The notes: generated by a model from the sequence alone, not told the origin. 42,530 nt of DNA from Gemmatimonadota bacterium (GCA_022340755.1 JAJDNI010000166.1:1-42530), one strand, 5' to 3'. Counted from the stretch's first letter, positions 1 through 9,713 are shown. A program made the numbers and translations.

Positions 1-84
1 GTGGCCGACCGTACCCGCCGCTAGTCGGGCCAGGACTCTTGGTTCTCACTCCACGCGACCTCGTCGCGCGGGGACGGTCACCAC

Positions 85-1263
85 CTAGCGGAATCGCATC
101 TCCAGCAGCGTAAGGCCGAGCGCGGTACGGGTCCCTCGGCCTCGCGCGCCTTCGAGGGTCACGCGGCGCGGCGTCGGAAGTGGCAGCGCCATGCCCACTC
201 GCCCGTCGCGCACGCGAACGAGCGCCGATCCGGGCAGATCCTCCACCGGGCCCGGCGTCTCGGGTCGGTCGTAGTCCCGTGTGACGCCCGCGCCTACCAT
301 GAGCCCGACAATGCTCCCCACCAGGGGCACCGCCATCGCCGCCTTGTCGTTGTCGGGCTGGACGATGAGGTCGACGCCCAGGCCCGCGAGCCCGCCCATG
401 ACGCCGTAGATGCTCACGAGACGCGCGTGACTCCGGCTCATCCGCCACTTGGGCGCCATCAGGGCGGCGCCCAGGAGGCCGGCATCTCCGCCCAGGAGCG
501 TAGCGGCCAACAGGTTGTCGCCCTCGAGGTCCATGAGGTAGCCGCCGGCGACACCGAACCACGTTCCCCACAATGCGCCGAAGTTCACGGTGGTCGCCGC
601 GCCGGCCGAAATGTCGCGACGGGACAGGACCGTGCCCACACCGATGCCGGCCAGCCCCCCCACGATCATCCCGGCGAAGCGCTCCTCAGTGGCCCCGTCG
701 TCCGTACACAGGTCCACGTCGCACGTGTACCCCTCGCCGATGTCGAACACGTCGGTCCACCCGAGCCCCTGCCACGTGCCCCAGCTGCCCCCCAGGGTGA
801 TGGCGCGCGCCTGCCCCTCGGTGATCTGTCTGGACCGGGCGATGCCCTTTCCGGCAAGGAATCCCGCCGGTCCCCCGATGAGAAGCCCGACGCCATAGGG
901 CTCGGGACCGTCGACGCCCAGAGCCCCCGGGACCGCCACCCCGAGCCACAGCCCGTACAATGTGCTCCACACCTGGAGCTCGACCCGACCGCTCCCCTGC
1001 ACCGCGCTTCCCGCCGGTGACGCCCTCCTCACGCGGGCACGGGCTTGCGCCGCCGCCGGTGTCGCGGCGAAGTGCTCGGCGATGTAGCGGTAGAGGGCGT
1101 CGGCCACGTCGGCACGCCCTCTCTGCTCGAAGCGCTCCGCGGTTCCGAGGAGGACCGCCGCGGAGTCCCGCGCGGTCATCTGGGCGGAGACGGGCGAGCG
1201 GCCGCCCAGCGTAACGAAGGTCAGGATCAACGCCGAGGTGGCGAGGAGACGGCGGAAGGGCAT
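85..1263 (-). CDS. Secreted or membrane Gly-rich protein, unknown function
   Basis: I do not recognise a named family in this 392-residue protein. It starts with a typical Sec signal peptide (basic MPFRR, hydrophobic core, cleavage probably after VSAQ near residue 28). Residues 30-75 look like a short helical, TPR-like segment with many Ala, Arg and Asp (DSAAVLL..FEQRGRADVADALYRYI). The rest is a series of Gly-rich hydrophobic stretches (GGPAGFLAGKG, GGLAGIGVG, GGLAGLGVD), separated by polar loops, which could be membrane helices or barrel-like turns. A CDVDLC pair near the middle could form a disulfide. It is the last gene of a minus-strand run with the peptidase gene upstream of it, 174 bases away. 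Coding is supported by the signal peptide and the coherent composition; function is unknown. Confidence 0.75.
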   Translation of the reverse strand: MPFRRLLATSALILTFVTLGGRSPVSAQMTARDSAAVLLGTAERFEQRGRADVADALYRYIAEHFAATPAAAQARARVRRASPAGSAVQGSGRVELQVWSTLYGLWLGVAVPGALGVDGPEPYGVGLLIGGPAGFLAGKGIARSRQITEGQARAITLGGSWGTWQGLGWTDVFDIGEGYTCDVDLCTDDGATEERFAGMIVGGLAGIGVGTVLSRRDISAGAATTVNFGALWGTWFGVAGGYLMDLEGDNLLAATLLGGDAGLLGAALMAPKWRMSRSHARLVSIYGVMGGLAGLGVDLIVQPDNDKAAMAVPLVGSIVGLMVGAGVTRDYDRPETPGPVEDLPGSALVRVRDGRVGMALPLPTPRRVTLEGARGRGTRTALGLTLLEMRFR

Positions 1264-1437
1264 GGCTGTGGCCCGACGTTATTGGTGGCGAACGAGACCT
1301 CTCGGTGTGCCGGACGGCGGGAGGGCGTCGTGTAAGAGATGACGAGCGGGGCACACCAAGTGCTGATCCACGTGTTGAACTACGAATGACGATGGAGGTT
1401 CCTGACGTCCGTCGCGGCCGCCGTCACGCCCCTCGCC

Positions 1438-3579
1438 TCACCCTCCGGGCTCCACAGGAGCCAACCCCACCTGCTCCGCAAGGAAGGCCAACTCCCTCGC
1501 GGTGTCCTCGATACGGAGCGAGAGCGGCCTCCCCCTCCCCGCGGCGTGCCCCCCCTTCTCGTCATAGAAGAGGATCACGGGCCGTCCCGACGACGTCGCC
1601 GCCTGCAGCCTGGCGGTCATCCGCCGGGCCTGCAGCGGAGGCACCCGGCTGTCCAGATCGCCGGTCTCCAGCATGACCGCGGGATACGCCGTCCCCGATC
1701 GCACCGCCTGGTAGGGGGAGTACCGTCGAATCGCGTCGAACTGCTTCGCAATCCGGGCGTCGCCGTACTCCAGGAGGGCCGGCGCGTTGTTGGTCTGCGT
1801 AAAGGTGTAGAAACGCACCATGTCCAGGTCCGGGAACGCGCACAGGACCGCGCGGAACAGATCCGGACGCTGAGTGAGCGCCGCACCCACCAGAAGGCCG
1901 CCGTTGCTCGCCCCGCTGATGGCGAGGCGCTCGGGACGGGTGTAACCCGATGATACCAAGGCATCCGCCGCAGCCATGAAGTCGTCGAAGACATGCTGCT
2001 TGTTCTCGAGCATGCCGTCCCGGTGCCAAGCCTCGCCGAACTCGTCGCCGCCGCGGAGGGTGGCCACTGCGTACACTCCTCCCGCCTCGAGCCACGCCGC
2101 CGCGGTAGTCGAGAAGGATGGCTTCAACGCGACATCGAAGCCCCCGTATCCGGTGAGGATGGTGGGCTGGGTGCCGTCCATGGGGACACCACGCTTGTGA
2201 ATCACGTACATGAGGGAGCGCGTCCCGTCCTTCGACGTGAACGGCATCTGGTCCACCACGAAGCCCGCGGAGTCGAACGGGATGCGGGCGCTGTCCACGA
2301 GCGCGCGGATGCCGGAGGCCAGATCGACCTCGTACGTGGTCGCTGGAGTCAGATACCCGGTCAGCGTGAGGCGCGCCTTGCCGGCGCCGTCGCCGCGGAT
2401 GGTCACGCTCATGTGGTCCGGGACCGTCAGCTCGCCCGAGGGTGATCCATCCATGTCGAAGACGCGGACACGATCGCTCACTTCGTGCAGATACGTCGCG
2501 TAGATCTTCCCCTCGATGAACTGGTAGCTCTCGAGCACGTCCTCACCTTCCGGAATCACCTCCCTCCAGTCGGCGGGGTCCGGGTGTGCAGGGTCCGCGC
2601 TCATGAGCCGGTACATGGGCGCCCCCATGTCCGTCCGTATCCAGATGCGTCCACCGTGCCAGCGCGTGGAGAAGTGCGCCGCCGAGTCCACCACCAGAGG
2701 CCGCACGGCGAGGGTCCGAGTGTCCTGGAGGAAGACGTCGTTGCTCGCCCAACCGTGCTGCACGTTGAGGATGCGCAGGTGCGCGTCCTCCACGAGGTCC
2801 CCTTCGAGGAAGGACGTGGGCGGCAGCCCCTTGCCATACAGCTCCCGGTCGCTGGAGAGGCTCGTCCCCAGCAGGTGGTGGCGGAGCCGCGGGCCGATCT
2901 CCCGAGACCGGTACACGTACGTGAAACCCCTTCCGTCCTCATCGAGCCCCACCCCGCCGTGGAGGGCTCGGGGCAGACTGTCCGGGAGGTCGAGCCCCGT
3001 CTCCAGGTTCCGGACGCGCACGGAGATCTCGTCGCCTCCTCCCAGACGCACCGAGTACATCAGGAGCTTGCCGTCCGACGAGTAGTCCAGGACGCCCAGG
3101 AGGGTGCGGTAGCTGGGATCGAACGTGGCGGGATCCAGCACGACCTCGTAGGTGCCGTCGAGACTTGGCTTCGCCGTGTCGCTCTTCGCCGGGAGAGGGC
3201 GTCGGTATAGACGAGCCGCCTCCTCTCCCTTCCGCCGCATGCTGAAGTACTCGAAGTCACCGGCGCGACGGGGATTGCCCACGTCGGGGATGTCCATGAG
3301 CTCGCGGAGCCGTGACGCGAAACGGTCCCTCAGGGGTGGCCGGCCCACCACGGCTTCGGCGTAGGCATTCTGCGCCACGATCCAGGCTCGTGTCTCGGGC
3401 GAGCTCTGGTCTTCCAGCCACCGGTAGTCGTCGGTGAACGCAATGCCCTGGATGGTGTCCACCACCGGGCCCTTCCGGCTCTCCGGAGGCGGCGGATAGG
3501 ATCTGCGCGCGCAGGCGGCAACGAGGGCCACGCCGGCACAGATGGCCAGGACGGAGCGGAGCTTCTTCATGTCTTTCAT
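1438..3579 (-). CDS. Prolyl oligopeptidase family serine peptidase (S9A), lipoprotein
   Basis: This 713-residue protein matches the usual ~710-residue length of prolyl oligopeptidases, which cut short peptides after proline. The N-terminus is a lipoprotein signal (LVAAC, Cys about 23), so it is probably anchored in the periplasm or on the outer membrane. The family start is visible in the DDYRWLED segment near residues 50-57. A seven-bladed propeller should fill roughly residues 100-450. The alpha/beta-hydrolase domain carries the full triad: Ser558 in GASNGG, Asp643 in GDLDSRVPP and His678 in KGGHAAG, close to Ser554/Asp641/His680 of pig POP. It is transcribed divergently from the AI-2E-family gene. 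The likely role is peptide scavenging, common in Gemmatimonadota; the exact substrate is unknown. Confidence 0.95.
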   Translation of the reverse strand: MKDMKKLRSVLAICAGVALVAACARRSYPPPPESRKGPVVDTIQGIAFTDDYRWLEDQSSPETRAWIVAQNAYAEAVVGRPPLRDRFASRLRELMDIPDVGNPRRAGDFEYFSMRRKGEEAARLYRRPLPAKSDTAKPSLDGTYEVVLDPATFDPSYRTLLGVLDYSSDGKLLMYSVRLGGGDEISVRVRNLETGLDLPDSLPRALHGGVGLDEDGRGFTYVYRSREIGPRLRHHLLGTSLSSDRELYGKGLPPTSFLEGDLVEDAHLRILNVQHGWASNDVFLQDTRTLAVRPLVVDSAAHFSTRWHGGRIWIRTDMGAPMYRLMSADPAHPDPADWREVIPEGEDVLESYQFIEGKIYATYLHEVSDRVRVFDMDGSPSGELTVPDHMSVTIRGDGAGKARLTLTGYLTPATTYEVDLASGIRALVDSARIPFDSAGFVVDQMPFTSKDGTRSLMYVIHKRGVPMDGTQPTILTGYGGFDVALKPSFSTTAAAWLEAGGVYAVATLRGGDEFGEAWHRDGMLENKQHVFDDFMAAADALVSSGYTRPERLAISGASNGGLLVGAALTQRPDLFRAVLCAFPDLDMVRFYTFTQTNNAPALLEYGDARIAKQFDAIRRYSPYQAVRSGTAYPAVMLETGDLDSRVPPLQARRMTARLQAATSSGRPVILFYDEKGGHAAGRGRPLSLRIEDTARELAFLAEQVGLAPVEPGG

Positions 3580-3695
3580 CGAGTTCGTTGACCGGATCGG
3601 ATCCCGCCTCGCCTCCCACCCACCCCAGCAGACTCCGGCGGCGACGGTCGCACGTCAAGCTGGCCGGCGGGGCGTCGACACCCGAAGTTGACCTC

Positions 3696-4811
3696 ATGAA
3701 CATCGCGCCCGAGCTCCCGTCCGGAGACCGCCTGCGGAAGGTCTTCCTCCTCATCCTCACCATCGGCATCACGCTTCTCTTCCTGGTGATGATCCGAAGC
3801 TTCCTCATGGCGGTGCTTCTCGCGGCCATCCTCTCGGGGCTGGTGTACCCGCTGCACTCCGTGTTCCTGCGCTGGCTGAAGGGACGGAAGACCTGGGCAT
3901 CCCTCGGGACCCTGGTGGTGGTGGTGCTCGTCGTGGGCCTTCCCCTCCTCGCCTTCTTCGGGCTCGTGGCCACGCAGGCCGTAGAGGTCAGCCAGACCGC
4001 GGGCCCCTGGATTCAACAACAGATCAGCCAGGTGGGAGCGCTCGATCAGCGCCTCAGAAGCCTGCCCGTGTTGGACCGGATTCCGGGGGTGCAGAGGCTG
4101 CTTCCCAGCAGTCAACAAGTGGTGGCGAAGGTGGGGGAGGCGGCATCCGGAGTGGGCACCTTCCTGGTGCGGAGCCTCGCAGAAGTGACCCGCGGCACCG
4201 TGGGCTTCTTCCTTCAGCTCTTCATCATGCTGTACGCCATGTTCTTCTTTCTGGCGGACGGCAAGTCGATTCTGCACCGGGTCCTCTTCTACGTCCCCTT
4301 GCCCCCCGAGGACGAGGAGCGCCTCCTGGAAAGGTTCGTCTCCGTGGCGCGCGCGACCCTGAAAGGCTCGCTCCTCATCGCCGTCATCCAGGGCGTCCTC
4401 GCCGGGCTCGCCTTCTGGGTCGTGGGCGTACCTGGGTGGGCGTTCTGGGGAACCGTGACCATCGTGGTCGCCATCGTACCCGCCATCGGCGGAGCCATCG
4501 TCTGGGTGCCCATGGTCGTCTACCTCTTCTTCACCGGCCACACCGCTTCGGCTGTGGGGCTTCTCGTGTGGAGCGGCCTGGTGGTGAGCATGGTAGACAA
4601 CTTCCTGCGTCCGCGGCTGGTGGGCCGCGACGCGCGGATGTCGGACCTCCTGATCCTCCTCAGCACGCTGGGCGGCATCATGCTGTTCGGTCCGGTCGGC
4701 TTCGTGGTCGGCCCCATCGTAGCCGCGCTCTTCGTCACCGTCTGGCACATCTACGGCGAGACCTTCGGCGAATGGCTGCCCGGGCACGCGCCGGAAGAGT
4801 CCGGAGGCTGA
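3696..4811 (+). CDS. AI-2E family transporter / PerM-like membrane protein
   Basis: A 371-residue inner-membrane protein of the AI-2E/UPF0118 (PerM, YdiK) family. Two hydrophobic helices follow the N-terminus, then a soluble helical stretch (residues ~75-150, QISQVGALDQRLRSLP), then about five more helices. The family signature region near the end reads DNFLRPRLVGRDARMS followed by LLILLSTLGGIMLFGPVGFVVGPI. I chose ATG 3696 because an earlier in-frame ATG at 3588 would sit only 8 bases from the divergent peptidase start and adds a Pro/Arg-rich non-family tail. Family members export small molecules, or in some species act as Na+/H+ antiporters; the substrate cannot be told here. A strong hairpin follows the stop codon. 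Confidence 0.9.
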   Translation: MNIAPELPSGDRLRKVFLLILTIGITLLFLVMIRSFLMAVLLAAILSGLVYPLHSVFLRWLKGRKTWASLGTLVVVVLVVGLPLLAFFGLVATQAVEVSQTAGPWIQQQISQVGALDQRLRSLPVLDRIPGVQRLLPSSQQVVAKVGEAASGVGTFLVRSLAEVTRGTVGFFLQLFIMLYAMFFFLADGKSILHRVLFYVPLPPEDEERLLERFVSVARATLKGSLLIAVIQGVLAGLAFWVVGVPGWAFWGTVTIVVAIVPAIGGAIVWVPMVVYLFFTGHTASAVGLLVWSGLVVSMVDNFLRPRLVGRDARMSDLLILLSTLGGIMLFGPVGFVVGPIVAALFVTVWHIYGETFGEWLPGHAPEESGG

Positions 4812-4815
4812 AGAG

Positions 4816-4845
4816 GGGCCCGGGACGCCGAAGCATCCCGGGCCC
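4816..4845. terminator. Bidirectional hairpin terminator candidate
   Basis: A perfect 10-base-pair stem (GGGCCCGGGA at 4816-4825 with TCCCGGGCCC at 4836-4845) around a 10-base loop lies between two convergent genes, 5 bases after the AI-2E-family stop. There is no T-tract on either side, so termination by the intrinsic mechanism is unproven, but its placement between converging stops fits a shared terminator. Confidence 0.55.
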
Positions 4846-4873
4846 GAGAACCACCCGACCGGGCCGACTCAGC

Positions 4874-7705
4874 TCAGCGCTCGCCCAGCCACCGGTCCTC
4901 CAGGACGTTCACCGTGGTGATGTAATCCTGCCCGTTCACCGAGACCGTGACGCGGTAGACTCCCGGATGCGCCTCCGGGGCACGGTTCCGTCCGAAGCCA
5001 CCACCACCGCCACCACCCACCTGCTGCTGGGGCGGGTTACCGCGCAGGTCCCACTGCACGCGGTGGATGCCCCGGCCGCCGGTGCCGGCGAGTGTACGGA
5101 AGACCTCCCCGGTGACGGCGTCGGACACCGTGATCTTCACGTCTCCCGCGGTCGCAGTGCCCAGGTAGTAGCTGATGGCCGTGCCGGGCGGTGCGCTCTC
5201 GCCGATCCAGTTCTTGTCTCCGGTGACGGACCGGCTGCGTGCTACGTCGTTCTTCCAGAGGACGGCGTCCCGTGGCTGGAAGAGGTGGACGGGCTCGTTG
5301 AGGACGTCATCGGTGGTGGCCTCCAGCGCCGTCACGTCGTCCATGATCCACACCGAGCGCCCGTGGGTGGCCAGCACCAGGTCGCTGTCCCGGGGGTGTA
5401 CCAGCACGTCATCGACCCGCACCACCGGAAGGTTGGGCATGAAGCGCACCCAGCTCTCTCCCTCGTCGCCCGAGATGTAGAAGCCGAACTCTGTTCCGAC
5501 GTAGAGGATCTTCGGATTGTGCGGATCCTGCCGCACGGTGTTCACGTTGCCGTATGCTGGCAAACCCGAGGTGATGCCGGTCCACGTCGCACCGTAGTCG
5601 CGGGTGACGAAGACGTACGGCGAAAGATCGTCGGAGCGGTGGCCGTCCAGCGAGGCGTAGGCCGTGCCAGGGTCGTAGTACGACGCCTCCACACGCGAGA
5701 CGTAGTACTGCTTCGTGCCACCTGGGATGTTCTTGCCCACTTCCGTCCACGTCGTGCCGCCGTCGCGGCTCACCTGGATGTTGCCGTCGTCGGTTCCCAC
5801 CCAGTAGAGCCCCGGAATCAAGGGTGACTCGGATAGGGACACGATGGTGCCGTAGTTGGACACTCCGTCGTTGCGGGACAGGATGCACTGCTGGCCTCGC
5901 ACGTTCTGGTCGCAGCGGGGCAGGGAGTAGTCCATCCCCATGATCTCGAGCTTGTCCCGACTGATGCTCTTGGTGAGGTCCCGGGTCATGGTCCAGGTGT
6001 CACCGCGGTCCCGCGAGACGAAGAGGTGGTTCGACCCGAGCAGAAGGGTGCTCGGGTTGTGGGGCGAGATCATGAAGGGCGTGTTCCAGTTCCACCGGAT
6101 CTGGGTGTCCTCCGGAGGCCCCGGGGCGATGTTGGACTCGGGATTCTGACGGGACGCCGGCCGAGGCCGGATGCTGCTCTGCTCGCCGGTGGCCATGTCC
6201 ACACGGCGGATGTTCCCGTTCTGCGACTCGGAGTAAACGATGTGATAGTCGGTCGGATCCACGGCGGAGTAGAAACCGTCACCACCTCCCACGCGGTACC
6301 AGTCCTGGGCCAGGATCTCCGCCGAGGGCGCCGAGCTCGGGCCGCACCACGAGCCGTTGTCCTGGAGGCCCGTGCACACGTAGTACGGCCGGCGCATGTC
6401 CACGGACGTGTGATACGACTGCCCCGCGGCCCAGCTTCGCAGCGACTCCCAGTGCTCCCCCTCGTCCCAGGTGACGTCCACCGAGCCGTCGTTGCCGATC
6501 ATCATGTGATCGTCGTTGCCCGGGTCGATCCAGAACGCGTGTTGGTCCACATGACCGTAGCCGCCGAGCTGGGCGAAGGTGCGCCCCCCGTCTGTGCTCT
6601 TGTGGACGTTGAGGTCCACGACGTACACCAGGTTCGGGTCCTGAGGGGACACCCGGAGCTCGCTGAAATACATGGGTCGCCCGTCCTCGTTGCTGCGGAA
6701 CTCCCAGGTGCGACCCTTGTCCATGGATCGCCAGATCCCTGAATACTGTGGATCCGGGGGAAGCGAGTCCGCGCGAATCAGGCGTTGCCAACGCGTTCCC
6801 TCCTCCTCGGTAAGCTTCGGAGCCTTGTCGGCCGCCACTTCGATCTGCGCATAGACGACGTCGGGGTTGGCCGGCGTCATGTTCAGCGAGATCCGCCCCA
6901 TGGTCCCTCCCGGAAGTCCGTCGCCGGTGAGTCGGGACCAGTGGTCGCCGCCGTCGTCGGAGCGCCAGATGCCCGAGCCGGGTCCCCCGCCCACGAAGCA
7001 GCACGAGGTCCGACGGCGCTGGTAGGTCGCCGCGAAGAGGGTATTGGGATTGGAGGGGTCCAGCACGAGCTCGGTGGCGCCGGTGTCGTCGTCCACCTTC
7101 AACACCTGCGTCCAGGTGGCACCACCGTCGGTGCTCTTGTAGACCCCGCGCTCCGGGTTGGGCCCGAACAGGTGCCCGTTCGCGGCCACCCAGACGATGT
7201 CCGGATTGGTGGGATGCACGCGGACGCGGGCGATGGTCTGCGTCTCCCGCAGCCCCACGTACGTGAAGGTCTCGCCGCCGTCGGTGCTCTTGTAGACGCC
7301 AGCCCCGAAGGACGAGCTCTGTCGATTGTTCGCCTCGCCCGTGCCCACGTACACGATCTTCGGGTTCGACGGTGCGATGGCCACGCTCCCCACCGAGTGG
7401 GTCTCGTAGGTGTCGAAGACTGAGCGGAAGGTCACCCCGTTGTCGCTGGTCTTCCACAGCCCTCCGGTGGCGAAGCCCACGAAGAACGTGCGCACGTCCG
7501 TGGGATCGACGGCCAAATCGTCCACGCGGCCTCCCTGGCCCGTGGGACCGATGGAGCGCCACCGGAAGCGCTCGAGGAGGGGGTTGGTGGGGGCGTTGAT
7601 GACCGTCGAGGTGTCGGGCTGCTGAGCGATTGTCGGGACGGCCGCGAGGAAGGCGAAGCCGAGAAGGGCGGTGGCCACGCCCGCGATCCGGGACGCACGG
7701 ACCAT
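4874..7705 (-). CDS. Sortilin/BNR-repeat beta-propeller exported protein
   Basis: A 943-residue exported protein built of many Asp-box (BNR) repeats of the S-x-D-x-G-x-x-W type: STDGGETF, STDGGATW, SDDGGDHW, SMDKGRTW, SRDGGTTW and SGDEGESW. It belongs to the VPS10/sortilin-like or glycosidase-like two-propeller proteins that are very abundant in Gemmatimonadota and related phyla. The signal peptide ends at TIAQQ. Start 7705 is preferred to an ATG 66 bases earlier because AAGGAG lies 6 bases upstream and the signal peptide begins directly. The last ~150 residues (GDVKITVSDAVTGEVFRTL) resemble an Ig-like FlgD/secretion-type domain, interrupted by a seven-glycine run. No catalytic residues are assignable; it may bind or process glycans or proteins. 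It follows the ygfZ-like gene by 62 bases. Confidence 0.9.
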   Translation of the reverse strand: MVRASRIAGVATALLGFAFLAAVPTIAQQPDTSTVINAPTNPLLERFRWRSIGPTGQGGRVDDLAVDPTDVRTFFVGFATGGLWKTSDNGVTFRSVFDTYETHSVGSVAIAPSNPKIVYVGTGEANNRQSSSFGAGVYKSTDGGETFTYVGLRETQTIARVRVHPTNPDIVWVAANGHLFGPNPERGVYKSTDGGATWTQVLKVDDDTGATELVLDPSNPNTLFAATYQRRRTSCCFVGGGPGSGIWRSDDGGDHWSRLTGDGLPGGTMGRISLNMTPANPDVVYAQIEVAADKAPKLTEEEGTRWQRLIRADSLPPDPQYSGIWRSMDKGRTWEFRSNEDGRPMYFSELRVSPQDPNLVYVVDLNVHKSTDGGRTFAQLGGYGHVDQHAFWIDPGNDDHMMIGNDGSVDVTWDEGEHWESLRSWAAGQSYHTSVDMRRPYYVCTGLQDNGSWCGPSSAPSAEILAQDWYRVGGGDGFYSAVDPTDYHIVYSESQNGNIRRVDMATGEQSSIRPRPASRQNPESNIAPGPPEDTQIRWNWNTPFMISPHNPSTLLLGSNHLFVSRDRGDTWTMTRDLTKSISRDKLEIMGMDYSLPRCDQNVRGQQCILSRNDGVSNYGTIVSLSESPLIPGLYWVGTDDGNIQVSRDGGTTWTEVGKNIPGGTKQYYVSRVEASYYDPGTAYASLDGHRSDDLSPYVFVTRDYGATWTGITSGLPAYGNVNTVRQDPHNPKILYVGTEFGFYISGDEGESWVRFMPNLPVVRVDDVLVHPRDSDLVLATHGRSVWIMDDVTALEATTDDVLNEPVHLFQPRDAVLWKNDVARSRSVTGDKNWIGESAPPGTAISYYLGTATAGDVKITVSDAVTGEVFRTLAGTGGRGIHRVQWDLRGNPPQQQVGGGGGGGFGRNRAPEAHPGVYRVTVSVNGQDYITTVNVLEDRWLGER

Positions 7706-7767
7706 GGTGCGCTCCTTGGATGAGGTTGGCGGTAGCCGGGAGATAGTCGGCGCCGACCGACGGGGTG

Positions 7768-8766
7768 TCAACGTGGCGCGACGGGTCCCTCGATGCCTCG
7801 CTTGAGGTACGCCAGCGCCAGGGTCTCGCCGTGCTTCGGTGAGTGCACGGCCGAAGTAACCACCCCCACCGGCCGCACACCGGCGGGAGCCTCCACCTCG
7901 AAGAGCTCGGTGCCCCTCGGGGGGGGCTGCAGGTCGCCCAGGTGCAGGAGCCGGAGCGACCGGTTCACGTGCCCACGATCACGGATGCGGACGATCACCT
8001 CCTGGCCCGTGTAGCACCCCTTCTCGTAGTCGATGGCCCGCTCGTGGATGTCCGCCTCCACGGGAATGGTGTCGTCGTCCATGTCGACGCCGTACTCCGG
8101 GCGTCCCGCCTCGACGCGGAGCGTCGTCCATACGTCGGCATCGGCGGTGGGCACACCCGCCACGGCCAACCCGTTGGCGAGGGCGGTCACCACGGCCGAC
8201 GGTCCCGTCACGTTGAAAGCTTCCGGCCACACGTCGCAGGTGCGCGTGACGACGAGCCCGTCCGGTGCGGAGGGTCCATACGCACGCCACGCTCCCTCCG
8301 CCAGGCCCGAAAGCTCGTGAGCTTCGACGCGCAACCCCAGGGCCAGGCGCGACAGGAGTGAGGCGGCCGACGGTCCCACCACGGTGATCATCCGCGTGGT
8401 GGCGGTCACGTCCTCGGCGTTCGCCATGCGGGGTGGGAGGAAGCGGGACAGGTTGGCGATCAGCCCTTCGCGGCCGGCCGGGGGGATGTCGAGGAGGAAA
8501 CCGTCCCCCTCCTCGTCTCCCAGACGAAGGCACCACAGGTCGGTGATCATCTTGCCCTTGGGCGTCAGCACCGCGTGGTACGTCGCCGTGCCGCACCGCA
8601 CGCCTCCTGGCGCTGGGATCGGCGCCGCGGGCAACGTGCCGGTGAGAATGCCGTTGAGCATCTGCGCGGGCGCCCGCCCCCGAACGCGCAGCCGCGTCCG
8701 TAGGCTTCGATCGATGGTCGCCGCCGCCTCCACGGCGGTGTCGTAGCCGGTGGGCGGCTCGCTCAC
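7768..8766 (-). CDS. ygfZ: YgfZ/GcvT-domain folate-binding protein (Fe-S cluster repair)
   Basis: A 332-residue member of the YgfZ/IBA57 family, tetrahydrofolate-binding relatives of aminomethyltransferase GcvT that help build or repair certain [4Fe-4S] enzymes. The hallmark K-G-C-Y-x-G-Q-E motif is present as KGCYTGQEV with Cys251, which corresponds to the essential Cys228 of E. coli YgfZ. The N-terminal half has the GcvT-like RGRAPAQMLNGILTG segment. The start overlaps the stop of the sirB1-like gene by 4 bases (ATGA), so the two are translationally coupled. Clients in this window could include the MutY and EtfD-like Fe-S proteins, but that is inference. Confidence 0.92.
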   Translation of the reverse strand: MSEPPTGYDTAVEAAATIDRSLRTRLRVRGRAPAQMLNGILTGTLPAAPIPAPGGVRCGTATYHAVLTPKGKMITDLWCLRLGDEEGDGFLLDIPPAGREGLIANLSRFLPPRMANAEDVTATTRMITVVGPSAASLLSRLALGLRVEAHELSGLAEGAWRAYGPSAPDGLVVTRTCDVWPEAFNVTGPSAVVTALANGLAVAGVPTADADVWTTLRVEAGRPEYGVDMDDDTIPVEADIHERAIDYEKGCYTGQEVIVRIRDRGHVNRSLRLLHLGDLQPPPRGTELFEVEAPAGVRPVGVVTSAVHSPKHGETLALAYLKRGIEGPVAPR

Positions 8767-9638
8767 ATCTCCCCCGTGGCCACTTCGTCATCCCCTCCCA
8801 GGGCGCGTCCCGCCCGAAGGTCGTCCACGATGTCGCGGATGCGCTCGGCGTCCGTGGCCTCGGGTGCCAGCTCCAGGTAGGCCTCGAGTTGCTCGGCCGC
8901 CTCGTCCCGGCGACCCATGCGCGCCAACAGGAGGCCGCGATCCCGGTTTTCTCCACGGGCCGTGGGTTGGATCAACAGCAGCCGTTCCACCGCCGCCAGC
9001 GCGCGTCCGTGATCGCCGACGTTTACGTAGACGCCCTTCAGGTTGGTCAGAAGTCGGGCGAGCATGTCCCGTCGTGAGGCGCGGCGCAGGAACTGCTCCT
9101 GCACGCGGACCATGCCTCCGTACACCTGGTCCAGGAGCTCCTGGGCCTGATCCTCGAAGCGCGTCCGGCCGCCGTCGAACGGGTCCAGAAGCAGGTCCAT
9201 GGCGTCGCCCCGGTAGCGCACCAGGAAGTGGCTCGGGAAGTTCACGCCCTCGACGGGCAGGCCGAGCCGCCATCCCACCTCGAGTAGCACCATCCCCAGG
9301 GTGAGCGGGATCCCGACACCTCGATCCAGCACATCGTTCAGGAACGAGTTCCGGGGATCGTAGTACGCCGCCCGATTGCCGCGGAGGCGCCGTCGCACGA
9401 AGAGGGTCTCCAGCAGGTCGCCCAGTATCAGAAGGGGCGCGGTCTCGTCGGCGAGTCGGTCCTTCACCTCCTCGGCCATCTGGTCCAGGCGTGCCAGGTA
9501 GAGCTCGACGGAGATCTGTGGGTACTCTTCCTTGGCCACCAGGAGCGCGGCCCGGGCCAGATTCAGCTCTTCCTCCGGGCGGGTGACTTCCGCGGCGAAA
9601 AGTCGGCGTGGTGAGGTTGCGGGTGAGGACATGGACAT
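8763..9638 (-). CDS. SirB1-like transglutaminase-fold protein with TPR tail
   Basis: A 291-residue SirB1/UPF0162-type protein. The N-terminal helical region (residues ~15-60, LNLARAALLVAKEEYPQ) leads into the transglutaminase-like core, recognised by FLNDVLDRGVGIPLTLG and GLPVEGVNFPSHFLVRY (about residues 95-150). The catalytic Cys of true transglutaminases is not evident, as is usual in SirB1. Residues ~190-275 form two or three TPR repeats (YVNVGDHGRALAAVERLL, RMGRRDEAAEQLEAYLELAP). It is the first gene of a coupled pair with ygfZ. SirB1 function is not established. A second ATG two codons in is equally usable as start. Confidence 0.88.
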   Translation of the reverse strand: MSMSSPATSPRRLFAAEVTRPEEELNLARAALLVAKEEYPQISVELYLARLDQMAEEVKDRLADETAPLLILGDLLETLFVRRRLRGNRAAYYDPRNSFLNDVLDRGVGIPLTLGMVLLEVGWRLGLPVEGVNFPSHFLVRYRGDAMDLLLDPFDGGRTRFEDQAQELLDQVYGGMVRVQEQFLRRASRRDMLARLLTNLKGVYVNVGDHGRALAAVERLLLIQPTARGENRDRGLLLARMGRRDEAAEQLEAYLELAPEATDAERIRDIVDDLRAGRALGGDDEVATGEM

Positions 9639-9675
9639 CCGGGTTGCTGCCTCGCGTCGTCCAACGGGAGCCGGC

Positions 9676-9681
9676 TACAAT
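9676..9681 (+). promoter_or_regulatory. Candidate -10 box (TACAAT)
   Basis: TACAAT lies 32 bases before the start of the small barrel-protein gene in a 75-base divergent gap and is one mismatch from TATAAT. No good -35 hexamer is visible at 16-18 bases spacing, so only the -10 element is proposed. Confidence 0.3.
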
Positions 9682-9713
9682 GACGCACCAATCTTCCAAG
9701 GGACGATCAGCAC

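Noticed and set aside
1264-1437. Possible dispersed repeat in the gap between the Gly-rich protein and the peptidase gene
   Set aside because: Only one copy is visible here and no clear inverted or terminal repeats; whether it recurs elsewhere cannot be judged from the window.
3576-4787. Long minus-strand frame opposite the AI-2E-family gene
   Set aside because: The composition (Glu/His/Asp/Gln-rich) is that of antisense GC-rich DNA; the plus strand has clear membrane helices and family motifs.
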